A stretch of 64,000 bases of DNA from Trichostrongylus colubriformis (GCA_963978905.1 OZ022260.1:14001725-14065724), one strand, 5' to 3'; counted from the first letter of the stretch, positions 24,881 through 37,649 are shown. Notes: generated from the sequence alone by a model not told the origin. Made by a program: numbers and translations.

Positions 24881-27800
24881 TGTGAACATCATGTTGAGGT
24901 TTCAAGAAGAGGGATTTCGGGGAACAAATAGTATCAATAAAATTATATCCGACTACGAACGACTTTGGATTATATGAGCAAGGTTTCACAGTGATAGTTG
25001 CCCTCCAACATCAAAAGCTCTCATGGACAAAAATTTATATACAATTGTAGTTTACGGTACCATTATGTCCAAGCCTGCTTGAGCACGTGACGGGCAATCA
25101 GGGCATTAAGCTTAAGGTCTTGAGCAGGATGCTGCACTGTATTGAATATACTCCATTGTACTGTATTACTCAGGGGAACGTGTAAACCCTAAATAAGCAG
25201 AAGGTGGAGAAAGTCAACATTCAAGAACGCAAGAACAGGGAATTTTACGAATTCGACAGACCTCCGAGTGCATGACACACTGAACGCCCGGTTGAGAAAG
25301 CAACTTGTAGGCTGGGTCAAACTAGCCTCAAGTGGTATATTGTGGTTGATTAAAAAATATCATAGTATTTCACTGCGTTGGTTGATCCTCCCCCATAAAA
25401 TCAAAAAATAAATGAGCGGCCAATTAAATCTTATTTAGCAAAAATATTGTATCGAAAGCGGAGCTACTGGTTCTCTTCACGGATGGCACGATGTCAGAGC
25501 AATAGTACCAAAATTTATATGAGATAAAATACAAAAATGAAATCCTCCAAGATGCGCCGTGCACTCGAAATTCAGTAAGGAACGTGAGGGCTTTTCAAGT
25601 GTTTTTTTTACTGAATAAAACCTTGTCAGTAGCTGATTTTCAGGTCTATGTTTTCGGACTGATCTGGTGCTTAGCGATTGAGAGCTGCGTATTGGCAAGG
25701 AGACAGACCGCCAAGTACAAGTGAAACCGAAAAGGCTAAAAAAAGTAATATACTCGAAAATTATTACTAGTGAAAGAGCGATTGTTATAAGCAATAACGG
25801 ATGAAGACTCCGATCATTCCTTTTAGAGGAAAATGGGTAGTGTACTGAGGAAAGGGGGGGGGGGTGTGGCAACATGTTGAGTGTTGACCAGTAGCATATG
25901 TACCTTCGCATGAATGACGTATAAATCAATGCACGGTACATTTTATATATTATTGCATTTATGATATCATAAAGCATTGCATTGCATGTATGATATTATA
26001 ATGTATGATATTATTATGCATGTATGATATTATAAAGTCACTGTTACTATTCAACATTCATGGCGAGCATTTCAGTGTTCATATTCAATGGCTTAGTTCT
26101 CCCTAAAAATAGAGCACCTTAAACTGTATGAATCAACTAAGTAAAGAAATAAATGGCATGCTGAGCGAAGAGCAGCACTTCATAGATCACGAAGTTCGAC
26201 TCCATAGAATTTACGGAGCAACTTTCATGGTATTCGGAAATCACTTAGCGATGCGCTGAGCGGTGCAGTTCAATCTGGGCCATTACTATGTATGGCCGCC
26301 GAACCTGAAGGGGATTTTGTGGCTAGCCTGAAATTCGGGGGTCGAACAAAGGCAATGGTAATTGCGGTCAGTCGGAGGCACTCCGTAATGAGGTGAAGTG
26401 AATACGTTGGTTCACATAACACGATTATGTTCAACATCAACGATTAACAGAATGACCATGACGGCGCGCGTACAAGTGCAGATTGGCGCGGCGGTATTTA
26501 ACCCATAACTATGATGGCACAGTCACTAGACCATCAAACAGGAACTGGAACTGTGTGCTGTACTGGGATAGGGATCCCCGCATCCAACGTATCACGTCTT
26601 CGCTAAAGAGTTGGTTCAAAAACCAGTAATATATGCAAGTGTGTCATCCGATTGAATCGGAAGTTTCATTAAAGATACAGCCAGATCCAGCTATATTTGA
26701 TCGGCTCGTAGGCTGCCTCGGGTCTAAGTTGGAGTGAGGTACGACGATGCGATGTGGGACGTACTTGAATCCGGAAAACAGCAGCGACTAACCTCATTTC
26801 AACCATAACAGTAGGCAAAATAATTCGTGGCTCGCCAGCAATAAGCGTCCGAAATTGAATTCGGACGGCCGTTTCAAGATTTTCGACCGCACCTCTTCCG
26901 TCCGAGCATGGCGGACTGCTATTGCGACTTTAAGGTCACACAGGGGCAGGTTAAAAGAAGAGGGTTTTGACTTCAATCAATCTCCTGTGGGATGCGCCAC
27001 GCTTTTGTAGTTTTATTCAGAGTCGTGGTGGCAAGTGAATGCGGTTCGGCCCATACAATGGCTTGCGGGGGCCAGCCTATGTACGATCAGTCCCCACTGA
27101 TCCCGGAGCTATGGAAGGCTTGGTTGGCCTGGACTGGCGTCAATGTGAGATTCGGTCCCCAAATCATGAGAGAACGGGTTGTAATAGGTTGTGCATAATT
27201 TATGCGATTTTTTTGAACAAATTTATTTAACAAAAACAAAAATAAAATTTAGCAAAAAGGTGTTCAAAAGATAACTCTGAGACGTTTCCACCATCGTAAT
27301 CACGGACTGCTTCCCATTCGGTAGTCGTCAAGACGTCAATTTCCACTACAAAAAATTCAGCATTGGAAAGCCGCATTAATTATGCACCAACCTAACATTT
27401 GGGTGAGCCTACCTAGTGCCACCTGTGAGTACACCATCTCCGCCCACACACAGAGTTAACAAAAAAGCTTGCTGTTTTCTGCACACAATACGAAAAATGA
27501 CTTCCAGGGGAGGCATTTCCAGCTGGACAATGGCATCTATGGGTCAAGAGGAGGAAGCTCAGACTTACGAACCTAGTTACTTCCAGCAATCCCTCTGCTC
27601 ATACTGTAGTACCAGGTAGGGTCCGGAATGGCATGAGAAATTCTCATACGGGCAGTATTCTGGGTTGGAAAAAGAAGAGTTTTTTCTTCAAAAATTTGGG
27701 AGTAATCTCATCGACCACGTCCTTCTTAGCGATTTGTGGGCCGATGAGGTGATTCCTGAAAAACTTTGTCCACCGAGATCTCTTTTGAAGGTGACTATTT

Positions 27801-27984
27801 CGGTATTCCAACTGCACCAGTCATAAAAAGGTAGGTACGAAGCCGTATGGCCGGGTCGGTTTTGAAGTAGAGTCGCATTTTTTAAAAAAATTTTTACTTA
27901 ACGCAATGTTTTGATCCTGCTTCCGGGTTATTTCCCGTCTTGTACTCGACTTCCCTGATATGTTTTGCAAGACTCTAAGGTACC
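24881..27984. other. Gene-free stretch
   Basis: The longest open frame in the first 37 kb is here (25477-25977, minus, 166 aa). It is Ser/Leu/Tyr-rich, crosses a poly-C tract (poly-G on the plus strand, about 25854-25864) and shows no recognised domain, so I do not call it a gene. Tandem-like ATGATATTATAATG words at about 25960-26035, a dispersed repeat at about 26300-26370, and a GGGATGCGCCACGC core at 26989-27002 are also present. Confidence 0.35.
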
Positions 27985-28650
27985 CTGCAAGGGAGGAGCC
28001 GCTCAGCATTGAATTTTTCCAAGGAAACTCAAAACAATTGGAAATCTAGCATGGACAGCCTTCGAAAGTACCTTTGTGACCTCAAAAACTCTATTAAATT
28101 TCTCTCCATAGCAATTCTGCAGAGAATTACACAAAGAAAATGAGAACTGTATTCGATTAACGAATTTTCCTGGTGCTTTTCAAAAGTCTATGTGTTCCAA
28201 GAAGCTACCCTTAAGAGGCTCTACCCTAAGCTATGCTTTTTGAGAAATTGCCAGATTATCTATTAATCTCTTTGATAGGAGGTTCCCTTTCAGAGGTGAT
28301 GTAGGAATGAAGGTGAGATTAAGGCTCGACTTTAAGGTATCCTGCAAGGTTGGAGCCGCTCACTATTAACTTTTTCCAAGGAAACTCTAATTGGAAATCT
28401 AGCATAGATAGCCTTCGAAAGTACCTAAATGGCCTCAAAAACTTTATTAAATTCCTCTCCATAGCAATACTGCAGAGAAACCGTTACACGAAGAAAATGA
28501 GAACTCTATTCGATCAACGAATTCCCTTAGTGCTTTCAAAATGTCTAAGAAACTACTATTATGAAGCCCCACCCTCTGCTATGCATTTAGAGAAATTGGT
28601 AGATGATTATGTCAATCCCTTCGATGGGAGGTTCCCGTCATAGGTGAATC
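27985..28650 (+). repeat. Tandem duplication of an unknown ~340-bp unit with one open copy
   Basis: Two adjacent units, about 27978-28320 and 28338-28660, align block by block: CTGCAAGG, GGAGCCGCTCA, TTTTTCCAAGGAAACTC, TTGGAAATCTAGCAT, AGCCTTCGAAAGTACCT and ATAGCAAT.CTGCAGAGAA. The first unit is broken by stops. The second is open from 28350 to 28643 (97 aa, basic, ending in GRFPS). I do not recognise the protein. It could be one exon of an unrecognised gene or a decayed transposon segment. Only one unit being open argues for past or present coding. Confidence 0.5.
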
Positions 28651-29380
28651 AGTTAGGATGAAGACGAGGGTAAGGCTTGGTATACGGCGTAATCTCACGA
28701 TCCATCTTCTTCTATTAGAGGGATTACACGCGCCACTGGTGGTGGAGCCACGCCACTTTCAGACAAATGGAACGGCTTTCTGCGGAAGAAATTCTTCGCG
28801 AAAGACTTTCCATTTGCCTACAAGGGGAGGCAAGTCAAGAATTTACGAGTTTATATGTTCTGCATCTATCACGATACTATAACGTAATCAGTTAACTTTT
28901 CACAGTCAACTTTAGACGTCAAATAGAACGCAGTGTTGTTAAAACGCTCACTATACGTCCGCCAGACGCTAAAAATCCTAAAATAAACAGCAATTCCCTT
29001 TCAAGAAAGTTTGAATAAAAAAAGTCTTTCTACTCAAGTTCGGAATATTCAATAGTAATGGCTCCTGTTTTGATTCCGCATGGCTCCAAAATGCTGACCG
29101 GCAACAAACTCGGTTACGGTATGCCATTGCAACAGATGCAGAACTTAAAAGCCTGTAAACGGCTACTAACCACATTGAAATCGCTGGACAACTGGAACGA
29201 CAACGGCACGCTGGCGATCGCTATCGCATTGACTGCAGCTGCATTCCAATAAGCGACGTATGCATGGACAATGACCCATGCAGCTAAATGGGTGTTAAGC
29301 CTGTCTATACGATGCACTGAACGGGTTCCGGATTGACGCAATATCACACAAAACCACATATATGATAAGCTGTGGTAAAT
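28651..29380. other. Gene-free stretch
   Basis: A short open frame (29058-29252, plus, 64 aa, MAPVLIPHGSKMLTGNKLGY start) has an Ala-rich end and no recognised domain. Nothing else supportable. Confidence 0.3.
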
Positions 29381-29515
29381 ATACCATTTAAAGCCGAGTC
29401 AAGGTAACAGGGATCTCGGTAGCGTAATGGATTAGCACATATGCAAAGCATGAAGTACGGGTTCGAGTCCCGTGCGCGACCAAAGCTTTTGCCAATAATT
29501 CGGCATACTCGCAAA
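29381..29515 (+). mobile_element. tRNA-derived SINE copy 1
   Basis: A tRNA-like region at 29411-29481 has a box A-like GTAGCGTAATGGATTAGCAC and a perfect box B, GGTTCGAGTCC, inside a good T-arm (ACGGG/CCCGT). The 5' side does not pair with the 3' CGCGACC, and I cannot fold a proper anticodon arm, so this is not a functional tRNA. The tail AAGCTTTTGCCAATAATTCG recurs behind the tRNA-like parts at 30040 and 37995, which identifies a SINE family. Confidence 0.65.
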
Positions 29516-30039
29516 CAAAACTATTACTAATTATTGTACTACCACGAATTCTATTTGGCTCCAAACCAGTCTTCAGAATACTACTGTTTAGTTACCACTA
29601 GCTCATACGTCACTGTGTTTTTGATAAACGTGAAATACGTGAAACAACTCCCATAAAATCATTGATGATACGCCATGAATTCGTCGCGCTTTCAAATTTT
29701 CAGCGGTAGTTGAACTGGGAAATATAAAGCAGTTCATACGAAAAAATGATTACGTTGGAGCAGGTGACAGAAAAACCAGTCATCATTGACAACAGGTAAT
29801 CGCTTGAGGAAAATATAGAAATATATGGAGGAAAATAAGGCATTCAAAGTGGGATTTTTATAGAAACTGAGAAGTAGTCCAAAACAAGAAGGGACATATA
29901 AGGGGAGAGGGCTACAGGAAAAAATGATAAAAACTCGAGTTCATTTCTACACAACACACCGAAACACAGCTGATTCCAGAAATTTTTATTGAGATTTTTG
30001 CAGTTTTCGGTTTCAAAAGTATATTTATTTAGCACCATT

Positions 30040-30175
30040 CAGAAGCTGAGTTAAGGTTAAAGGGGTGTGGGTAGTGTGAGGGATCAGCACATATGCCCAG
30101 AAAGCATGGAGTGGGGGTTCGAGTTCCGTCTGACACCGAGCTTTAGCCCATAAATCAGCATACTTGTAACAAAAA
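30040..30175 (+). mobile_element. tRNA-derived SINE copy 2
   Basis: Parallel to copy 1: AGCTGAGTTAAGGTTAA upstream, GGATCAGCACATATGC then GGGGTTCGAGTTCCG (box B with one change), followed by the family tail GAGCTTTAGCCCATAAATCA and GCATACTTG. Both promoter boxes are more decayed than in copy 1. Confidence 0.6.
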
Positions 30176-30437
30176 TCGCATTGGGGGCTGCGGCAGAATC
30201 AGCAGAAATTTATTTGTTTATTACTTACTTAGTTATTATACGGGCATGGTGCGCCCTAAGATCCGGCAACAACAGGGAAGCTAGAAGCAAAGAATATAAC
30301 ACATGAAACACGATTAAGCAACAAGTAAACTTTACTTAATTTGTTTTGAGTGTTTGCAGTTTGTTATTCTTATTGAACATTCGACCGTCTAGCTTTAGGA
30401 GCAGCACACCACGACATGGTCAAGAAAAACGCAAAAA

Positions 30438-30746
30438 ATGCGGCTAATATTTGAAAATTTCAAGGAATTCCCGAGTGAATCCAAAAGAGCCATTCATGCG
30501 ATTCGGGAACGCAGAGCAGAGCATTCGGGAACGTTCAAACGTCCAATGAATGGCTCCAAAAGAGCCATTCATTGGACGTTTGAACGTTCCCGAATGCTAA
30601 ATGAGCATCAGATGATATCAGAGAGCATAGACGTCTGTGCATTTTATGCAAATTTCGATGCCCATCTCACCAAATCCGATTCACCATCAAAGCTGCCAGG
30701 AGTGGCTATAATTGGCTTAACGGCTAGTTCGTTTCTCCCAGTCTGA
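30438..30746 (+). other. Unrecognised open frame over a perfect palindrome
   Basis: This 102-aa frame spans the perfect inverted repeat at 30520-30598, so half of its middle section encodes the reverse complement of the other half. It is unlikely to be a conserved protein. No domain recognised. Confidence 0.2.
30520..30598. repeat. Perfect 37-bp inverted repeat with 5-nt loop
   Basis: The left arm 30520-30556 starts AGCATTCGGGAACGTTCAAA. The loop is CAAAA. The right arm 30562-30598 is the exact reverse complement. The first base pair outside the arms (G/A) does not match. A partial extra copy of the loop side (CCAAAAGAGCCATTCAT) lies just upstream at 30481-30497, and ATTCGGGAACG recurs at 30501. 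Confidence 0.9.
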
Positions 30747-33700
30747 AATCCCTATCTGATTTCACAATTCTACAACTTACACGGTGTTTGGATCATTGAT
30801 TTGGCCACTCTTTTTTGAAAGCGAACATGACCTTACTCAGTGCCTCCTCCAAAAGTAAATAAAGTAATACACTTCAGCTCCTGGCGAAGAGCTGCTAAAT
30901 TAATTGACTGTATAGACAAGAAACTCCGTTCACTTCTCGCATCAAACACTAATGCGTCGAAGAGAGTAAAATGCTCCAAGAATGGATTTCAGGCAGCTGC
31001 TCAGTCGCCTGACAACTGTAACCCATTTTTCATCATAGCGAGGTCATAAAATTCTCAAAAATTTGCAGAGTACCATCACCTTTCCATTGCAACAATTCGA
31101 ACCCGCTTCTCAGCCATTGGGGACTGCAAGCCTTCACTTTACCCTGCTTACAGGTATCCCTACTATCAGATTGTGCACGGCTAGGTTTTCTCTACAAAAG
31201 CGAATGGCAGGACGACCTTAAGAGGACTTCCAAGGCAAAAATACTGCGTACTATAGAGTAATGCTGTGGTAGATCACACCACATTATGGAACTCAGTTCT
31301 CGATTGTTGTCAGAAAACTTCTGAGAGTACCGCCCGTATATTTACAGTGCCTCCTAATGAGGTACATCAAGAAGGTAGTAGATTGTAAACATTCAAAGCG
31401 CATGAAAATCCCGGTTTTCTGCTGAGCGATACAGTTGTTGACAGTATGGTAGCGCAATGATTGTAGCTAAAGGTAATGGCTCTTGATAGGATAATTTCAG
31501 AATATCCACACCATAGACTTAATAATACTAATTCTAATATTGGTAGATAACGTATGATAACGTTCCACGGTCAAAACAACTTTCACCATGTTTCATTTTT
31601 CACTCACACTCATGAAGGCAGGGAACGGTTACTTTACTTTATGGTGAGTCAGTTCTTTTTCCAAATGACACATAAATTACCTAATTAAAGTATTCAATGA
31701 AGTATTCAAAGTTTTACAGCATTTATACATAAAATGAAAGACTTAGTACTTGATTCATTCAAATTAACTTAAATATTACATAAAACATGCCTACCTCCCT
31801 TCCCTTACTGATGAGCACAGAGGGAGGTTATCTCTAGGTTTGACCTCCGTCTAAGGGCCGGTGCGAAACGGAGGTTAAACTACTTCTTTGCTTTTTCCCC
31901 CTAAAATCTTTCTAAACATGGTTTCTTTGCTAACAATTATTTATTTATTAATTTTTTTAACATATTTTTTGAGACGTAATTCATTTAAAACTTGGTTCTG
32001 GTTTTCCTCCTCAATCACGACCGCGCCATTAGCGCTTTTGATTGCGATATGCGTACATCACCCACTACCAAAACCCGAGCAGTCGAATGTCACGAGGTTT
32101 AATTAATTAGTGGAAATATCAATTAGTAATACCAATTGAATAAGTGAGAAATAATCCAAAAGCCTAATAGCGACCCTATTAAAATGTTTTTAAAAAATTT
32201 GAGAGACTTCCGGAAATTTCCCGTGAAATCACGAAAAAATGCGACTGAGAAGTTTACACGTGAATGATTTTGACGGATATTTAACTTTCGTTCATACATA
32301 GTACGGTGTTTCCACTAGAAGCCCTTCTTAAAGACTCCTTGAGTTATAGACGAAGCGATAAACGAGCACATGGAAGGGTGATTCAAAAGGAAAGCGACTC
32401 GGAAAGGTGAAAGAGATACAAGGGGTGATTTATCGTCTTCAGATTCATTAAGCTTCTAACACTCCAAGTTCTCTGTGGTCGTCAGCCTCCAGTGAGGAGC
32501 ATACTAAAAAGTTAAATAGCTACTCCAGGAGCCTTCAACAAATACAGAGTCAAACATCATGTAATAAGTAGCAGCAAGCCCAAGGACCGTGAAAAGCTAA
32601 TTGCACTTCAGAGGTCGTCAATTGTTCCGAGAAACAATAGCCGAACTAACGGAGACGTAGTAAAGGTGATGGAGGGCGGCCACTGCTGCGACGTCAGGGG
32701 CACCCATAACGTTCAAAAAAGCTTAATGAGCCAATAAATGATAGGCGACGGTAATTGTGGCAGCCACTGCCAGTCGTCGGCAGCCGTCAAAGTCAGCCGC
32801 GCGGCTAATCAAAAATAAACCACTTTTCAGTGACTGATCATGCGGAAAACTCGGACGGACGAGAGTCAGTCAGTCGGCCAACAACTTCCCCTGATATTTA
32901 TTCCGGTTGAGACCGAATCCGAAGCAGGAACTATACTTTAGTTGCTAGGAACTGTTGGCCGCAGGTGAAATGAATGCAAAAAAATTAAAAGGGATTGTGA
33001 TTTTCCGGAATTGTCAATCACAAAAAGCAACAATCGTTACTAGCAGTATCAAAGCTACTCCTGAGCGAATGCGGACTATAGTTGCATAAGTGCTTGTATT
33101 TCACAGCAATCATTCCATGCTTTACTGTTCATTATTCAGTTTGGTAGTGGTTATCCCTAGCAACTTCCACCACCCCATTTCTCCGCTAACACATAAACTA
33201 AACAGGAGTTCATCGCTCGAGACTACCTTTTTCTGATAAAACTAGCCGATTGATCTTGGAAGGCACCTACAAGCACCTGTGGAAGGCACCTGTACCCCAG
33301 TAGTTTTCACCAAAAACCGCTTTTATTTGGTTCATTTCACGCGTTGGTAGACACTTCATTTTTTGATGGTATGTTATAATTGCTTTGAGTTCCCAGTTGT
33401 GTACTTTTTTGATTGCTTTGTTTCTTCCATCTGTTGCCTGTTACGCTGTGTTTGAGTTTTTCTTCTTCCTTTATTTGGGCACACTCGTTCGAGTATATTT
33501 CAAATAGATAAATAAATAAATATTCATCCCTTCATTGATATAATGAGGGAGATTCAATCATCATGGATATCAAATCTAGAATTTATCCCACCCCACAGGA
33601 GTTAGAGGACTTCAGTGATCAATATATCGATCAACTGGGATTGGGAAGAGCCTTTCTTCAAACATTTCAGTCATTTCAGGATCAACCTTTTCAGCGATTT

Positions 33701-36700
33701 CGGGGTCCATTCTCACTAAATTCATGTGGGAGGCTCAACATACATCGGCCACTTTTCTCAGTCTACATCAAATGCACGGTATATCCAAAACTTGTTTGGT
33801 CAGATACGGTAACTTTTAAAATGACTTCGGATCAATATATCGACTGGTCAAGGTTGGAAGAAATACGTGGATGAAGAAAGCGGAAAATGTGTCGACGCTT
33901 AATACAATGGCTATGGTAAGGTGAATTTTTGAAATATTTGCAGTCATTTTGGCTTTTTGAATGGACTTTAATAGCCCTACTATACCATATAGCACAAAAT
34001 GAACGGAACGTGGTCAAACTTTAAATTAACAATTTTCAAATTGGTGAACATAAACAGAAAGGAGAGAACTGAGACTGTGCAAGAACTAGTTTTTATCGGT
34101 TGCACTGCACATTGCACACATCTGTGTTCATTGCTCAGCGGCGGAAAGATTTCTCAAGGCCATCCGTGCCGTTACATAAATGATTTTCTTTGTGCCATCA
34201 CACAAACACACTGCACGGAGATATATGTGCATTCACTTGTGTGAACCACAAAAAAAGGGCTGTGGAAAGTTGAGAGCTGAAAAATGAGATATGGCGAGCC
34301 ATTGCAATGAATGGTTAGATGTAGTCAGCGACGGATAAACTTGGAAACGTATAATGTTGCTTTAAAAACTATGAAGAAACAAAAACGAAAATGGTAGAGC
34401 AGTATCGCATAACCGGTGGCCAGCAGATTGATCATAAATGTTGCCAAGGAAAGGGTGACGACGGAAGGGCCACAGTATGGAGGTCAAGAGGGGCAGACAG
34501 GAAACACCTGGCCGGCCAACATGACGTTAACTGGTTAACTGGATGATGGTGAAGAATCGAAACCTTGCCCGGGAAATTGAACGATGGCAACTCGCAAGAC
34601 TTCCAGTTTTATGGCGTATGAATCAATTGCGAAAAAAAGACGAACAAATTTGCCCGTTCCAAGGGATGCAGACGGGGTGGTGGGCAAGCGACATCGATTT
34701 AGGTTAAGTACTCTTCTAAGCCGACAGTGATCAATCAACCTTTGACATGGAGAATCCGAAGGGCACTTCACCTTTAAGTCATATAATACTGTAACTATCG
34801 ACGACTACGGTAATCCGCTATGATGGATTTGCGGCGGAAACGTCCATTTTCGAGCAGTGCCGCTCAAAAATAGTAATATTGGCATGGATGCAAAAAGCGC
34901 TGTGGAGAAGAGCGCATTGGGCCATATTAAGAGCACCCCGAAGATTTTCACATATGTGAAATTAGATGAGATAACGATAGGATCTATAAAAAGGAAGACC
35001 AATGAGACCTACTATAGTACCAATGCACATCAGGAGGGTGGGGGGACACATAGAAATCAGGCTGACAGTAGGAGATTTTGCCTAGGTCCAGGAAAAGGGG
35101 CTTTGGGCTTTAGGAATCGGATAGAAAAGGATTTCGCTGAGATGTTTCATACAGGCGCCCCATCCCCTTACCTAGTCCAAATTGTTGTCCCCTGCTCTAC
35201 TCCGATGCGCATACTGCTTCAGCATATTCTCGAGAGACCATAACTAATTCAGTAAAGGGGGCAAAGCAATAGGAAAATTTAATAAAAAGACCTAATAAAA
35301 AGGATTACGAGCACACACAGTGAAGTGAAGTGGAGGAAATTGGGTAATTGTTTAGCAAGCTATGATATGAACGATTGAGAGCTATTGAGCGAGCAATCGG
35401 AATCAAATAGCAGGTCAGTAGGTTCAAAAGGTGCAAGGGCGAAATCTGCCACTTCACTGCGCTCCCGGTGCTTCCAAGATCTGAAGCGAGGATAATTTAC
35501 TAATCCAAAAATTTCCGAAGTTTTGCACGACCTGTCGGCGCAAAGAGTGAACGCGGCCTAAAAGGCATGGACAGGCTTGATCACACTAACCCTGACGAAA
35601 AATTGCGGTCTTTTCCTCTCTTCAACATAAAAAGTTCAATTATTTCGCTTCAATTTTCACTCATCTCGAACATTCGATATAAGAGTATCTTCGCAAGGTG
35701 CTCATGAGCCGAGTGCAACAGCTCGGTGTTGAGGGTTTGTGCCTAAGCCTAGGAGAAAGGAGCTCCGTGGTGGATGAAACAGTCTTATGGGTTCCGTACC
35801 AGCTCCGAAATGGCTCAGTCGAAGCCCCCTCCCCGTACGCTAAGCTAATGTTCCTCCTTCCAACGGTCGTAACATTATCGAAGACTTTCACTTTTTTATA
35901 TGAAGAAGTGATCAAGCAGAGTAAGTTTGGGAACTTGTTTATGTTTGCAGTCTCTGAGCTATGCTAACGAAAAGGGCGGGGAAGTGGGAGAAAGGGGGGA
36001 CATCTTGGGCCACTATGTCTGAAATCTTATCTCAGCACAGCCAAAATAAGAGTACAGTAAAAGGAAAAGATAGTGAGCTAGATGGTGCGAGTTTTACCTA
36101 AGCTCGGAATGGTGGGGAGCTTCGGACGAGTTACTTCTGCCCACTCTCCCCCCCCCCCCTCCCCACTCTATCAGTAAGGTAAGGAGCGTACGGCATTGAT
36201 GGTTTGCCATAAGTGTCTAACAGACCTGACATTCTCATTCCTTCTTAGAGTGTGAACAGGCTTTCTCATTTAATTATTATTTATTGATTTTAGGCATATA
36301 AGAAGGCGCGGATCATCTACAATTTTTCACGGAAACGTGGAAATACGCCATTGAATCGTTTTTCTGGCAGCCAAAAAAAGAGACGAGCGCATGGCTCATT
36401 CCACAACGAAGTAATATCGAAGCAAAGTGTTACAGTAAAGAGCTGAAATACACCACTGGTCTGCGTCGAATTCCAATACCTCAGTAATCAGCTAATGCAA
36501 TCAAATCTCATCGAATATGAGCAGCTGGTGGCTAATGCCATATATCCGACAAGCTTCATATCCACATATTGCCATAGCACGATGGAGAGGGGTATGTGCC
36601 ATTAGGGCAGAAAACTCGCGTGCTATATGAAGCTACACGTTTTAGCTAAAGGCGCCGCTGCATGTTCAAAGTAGGTCGTAGGACTCTTCATCGCTGCAGG

Positions 36701-37239
36701 ACTCAACCATATACGGCACTCTAGCTTGCACGCATCACGGTCGCGATGCGAACTTTTAACCTAATGACACTCACCCCACGGTGGAGTCCAATCGTAGGCT
36801 CAGCGTGAGTGCGCCTAGCTGGTTGGCCAGTGGACTGGAAATCGGCATCGCTTTGATCATAGGCAGTATTGTTTTCGATCGATGCACAATGCAACGGGTT
36901 AATTATACATATTTATGATGACTCTCGGGGAAAAAGACCTCGCTCTTTGAGCGAACGGCTGGCTGGTCGTATAAACAGTTACGGCAGTCAGTCAAGCGGA
37001 TGAATACGGCAGGTGGGCCATAACGTACGCATATAATTGCTCATAAACACCTGTGTATGGTAAATCATCAAAAGTGATCTCGAATAGGAGAAGGTGTGAA
37101 TTGAAAATCGACACCTCCGCTGAGGTCGACGAGGTGACCATTCTTACCAAACCAAGGGATATAACGGGAAGTGAGGTGGGAAGGGCGGGGGTGCGGTGCC
37201 ACGAAGGCTAATTTCTGGTTGTTTTATTGGGAATAAAGG
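30747..37239. other. Gene-free stretch with two GC-richer islands
   Basis: No gene supported. Unrecognised open frames include 33563-33874 (plus, 103 aa), 34857-35243 (plus, 128 aa) and 35698-35967 (plus, 89 aa). None has a domain or clear splice partners. Islands with TGATCATGCGG and CAGTCAGTCGGCC (about 32640-32890) and with GGCCGGCCAACATGACG..CTGGTTAACTGG (about 34400-34560) resemble those elsewhere. A decayed end of the GGCCGC clan (GTGAACGCGGCCTAA) lies at about 35547-35561. A very diverged relative of the 42790 fold-back may cover about 36595-36780. Confidence 0.3.
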
Positions 37240-37649
37240 AGGACACGGCTCGAGGTGGTTAATTTAAGCATTTTTCATTCATAAAATTCAAGAATAAGGG
37301 CACTGCAAAAATAAAAAGTGAAATGCATGAAATTCAAGGTGAAGCATAGGAGGTTACTAGATCCCTCGAAATAAGAAGTTGTTCAAAAACACATGGAACA
37401 AATGGTATAATATTTATTCATCGATGTATTCACTGAATTCTTCTGTTGTTCTGATACACACACATTTCTATTCGATTATTTACCACACAAGAGATAGTTT
37501 AATAATGTGGGTCAAAAATGATTGGGTTTGATGATAATGAAAGGCATCTGGCTGATTATGAAGTTCTTGATGAAGTTCTTGAGCCCTGAAAATGTATGCA
37601 ATAATTTGAAATGACTAAAAAATTCAAAAGTGAAAAGTTATGAGCAGAT

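Noticed and set aside
25477..25977. 166-aa protein on the minus strand
   Set aside because: Low-complexity start, crosses a homopolymer run, no domain, no splice partners, and the 3' part overlaps a dispersed repeat core (GATGCGCCGTGC).
29411..29481. Functional tRNA gene
   Set aside because: Box B and T-arm are good, but the 5' bases do not pair with the 3' acceptor side and no clean anticodon arm forms. The downstream tail is shared with two other copies, so it is a SINE head.
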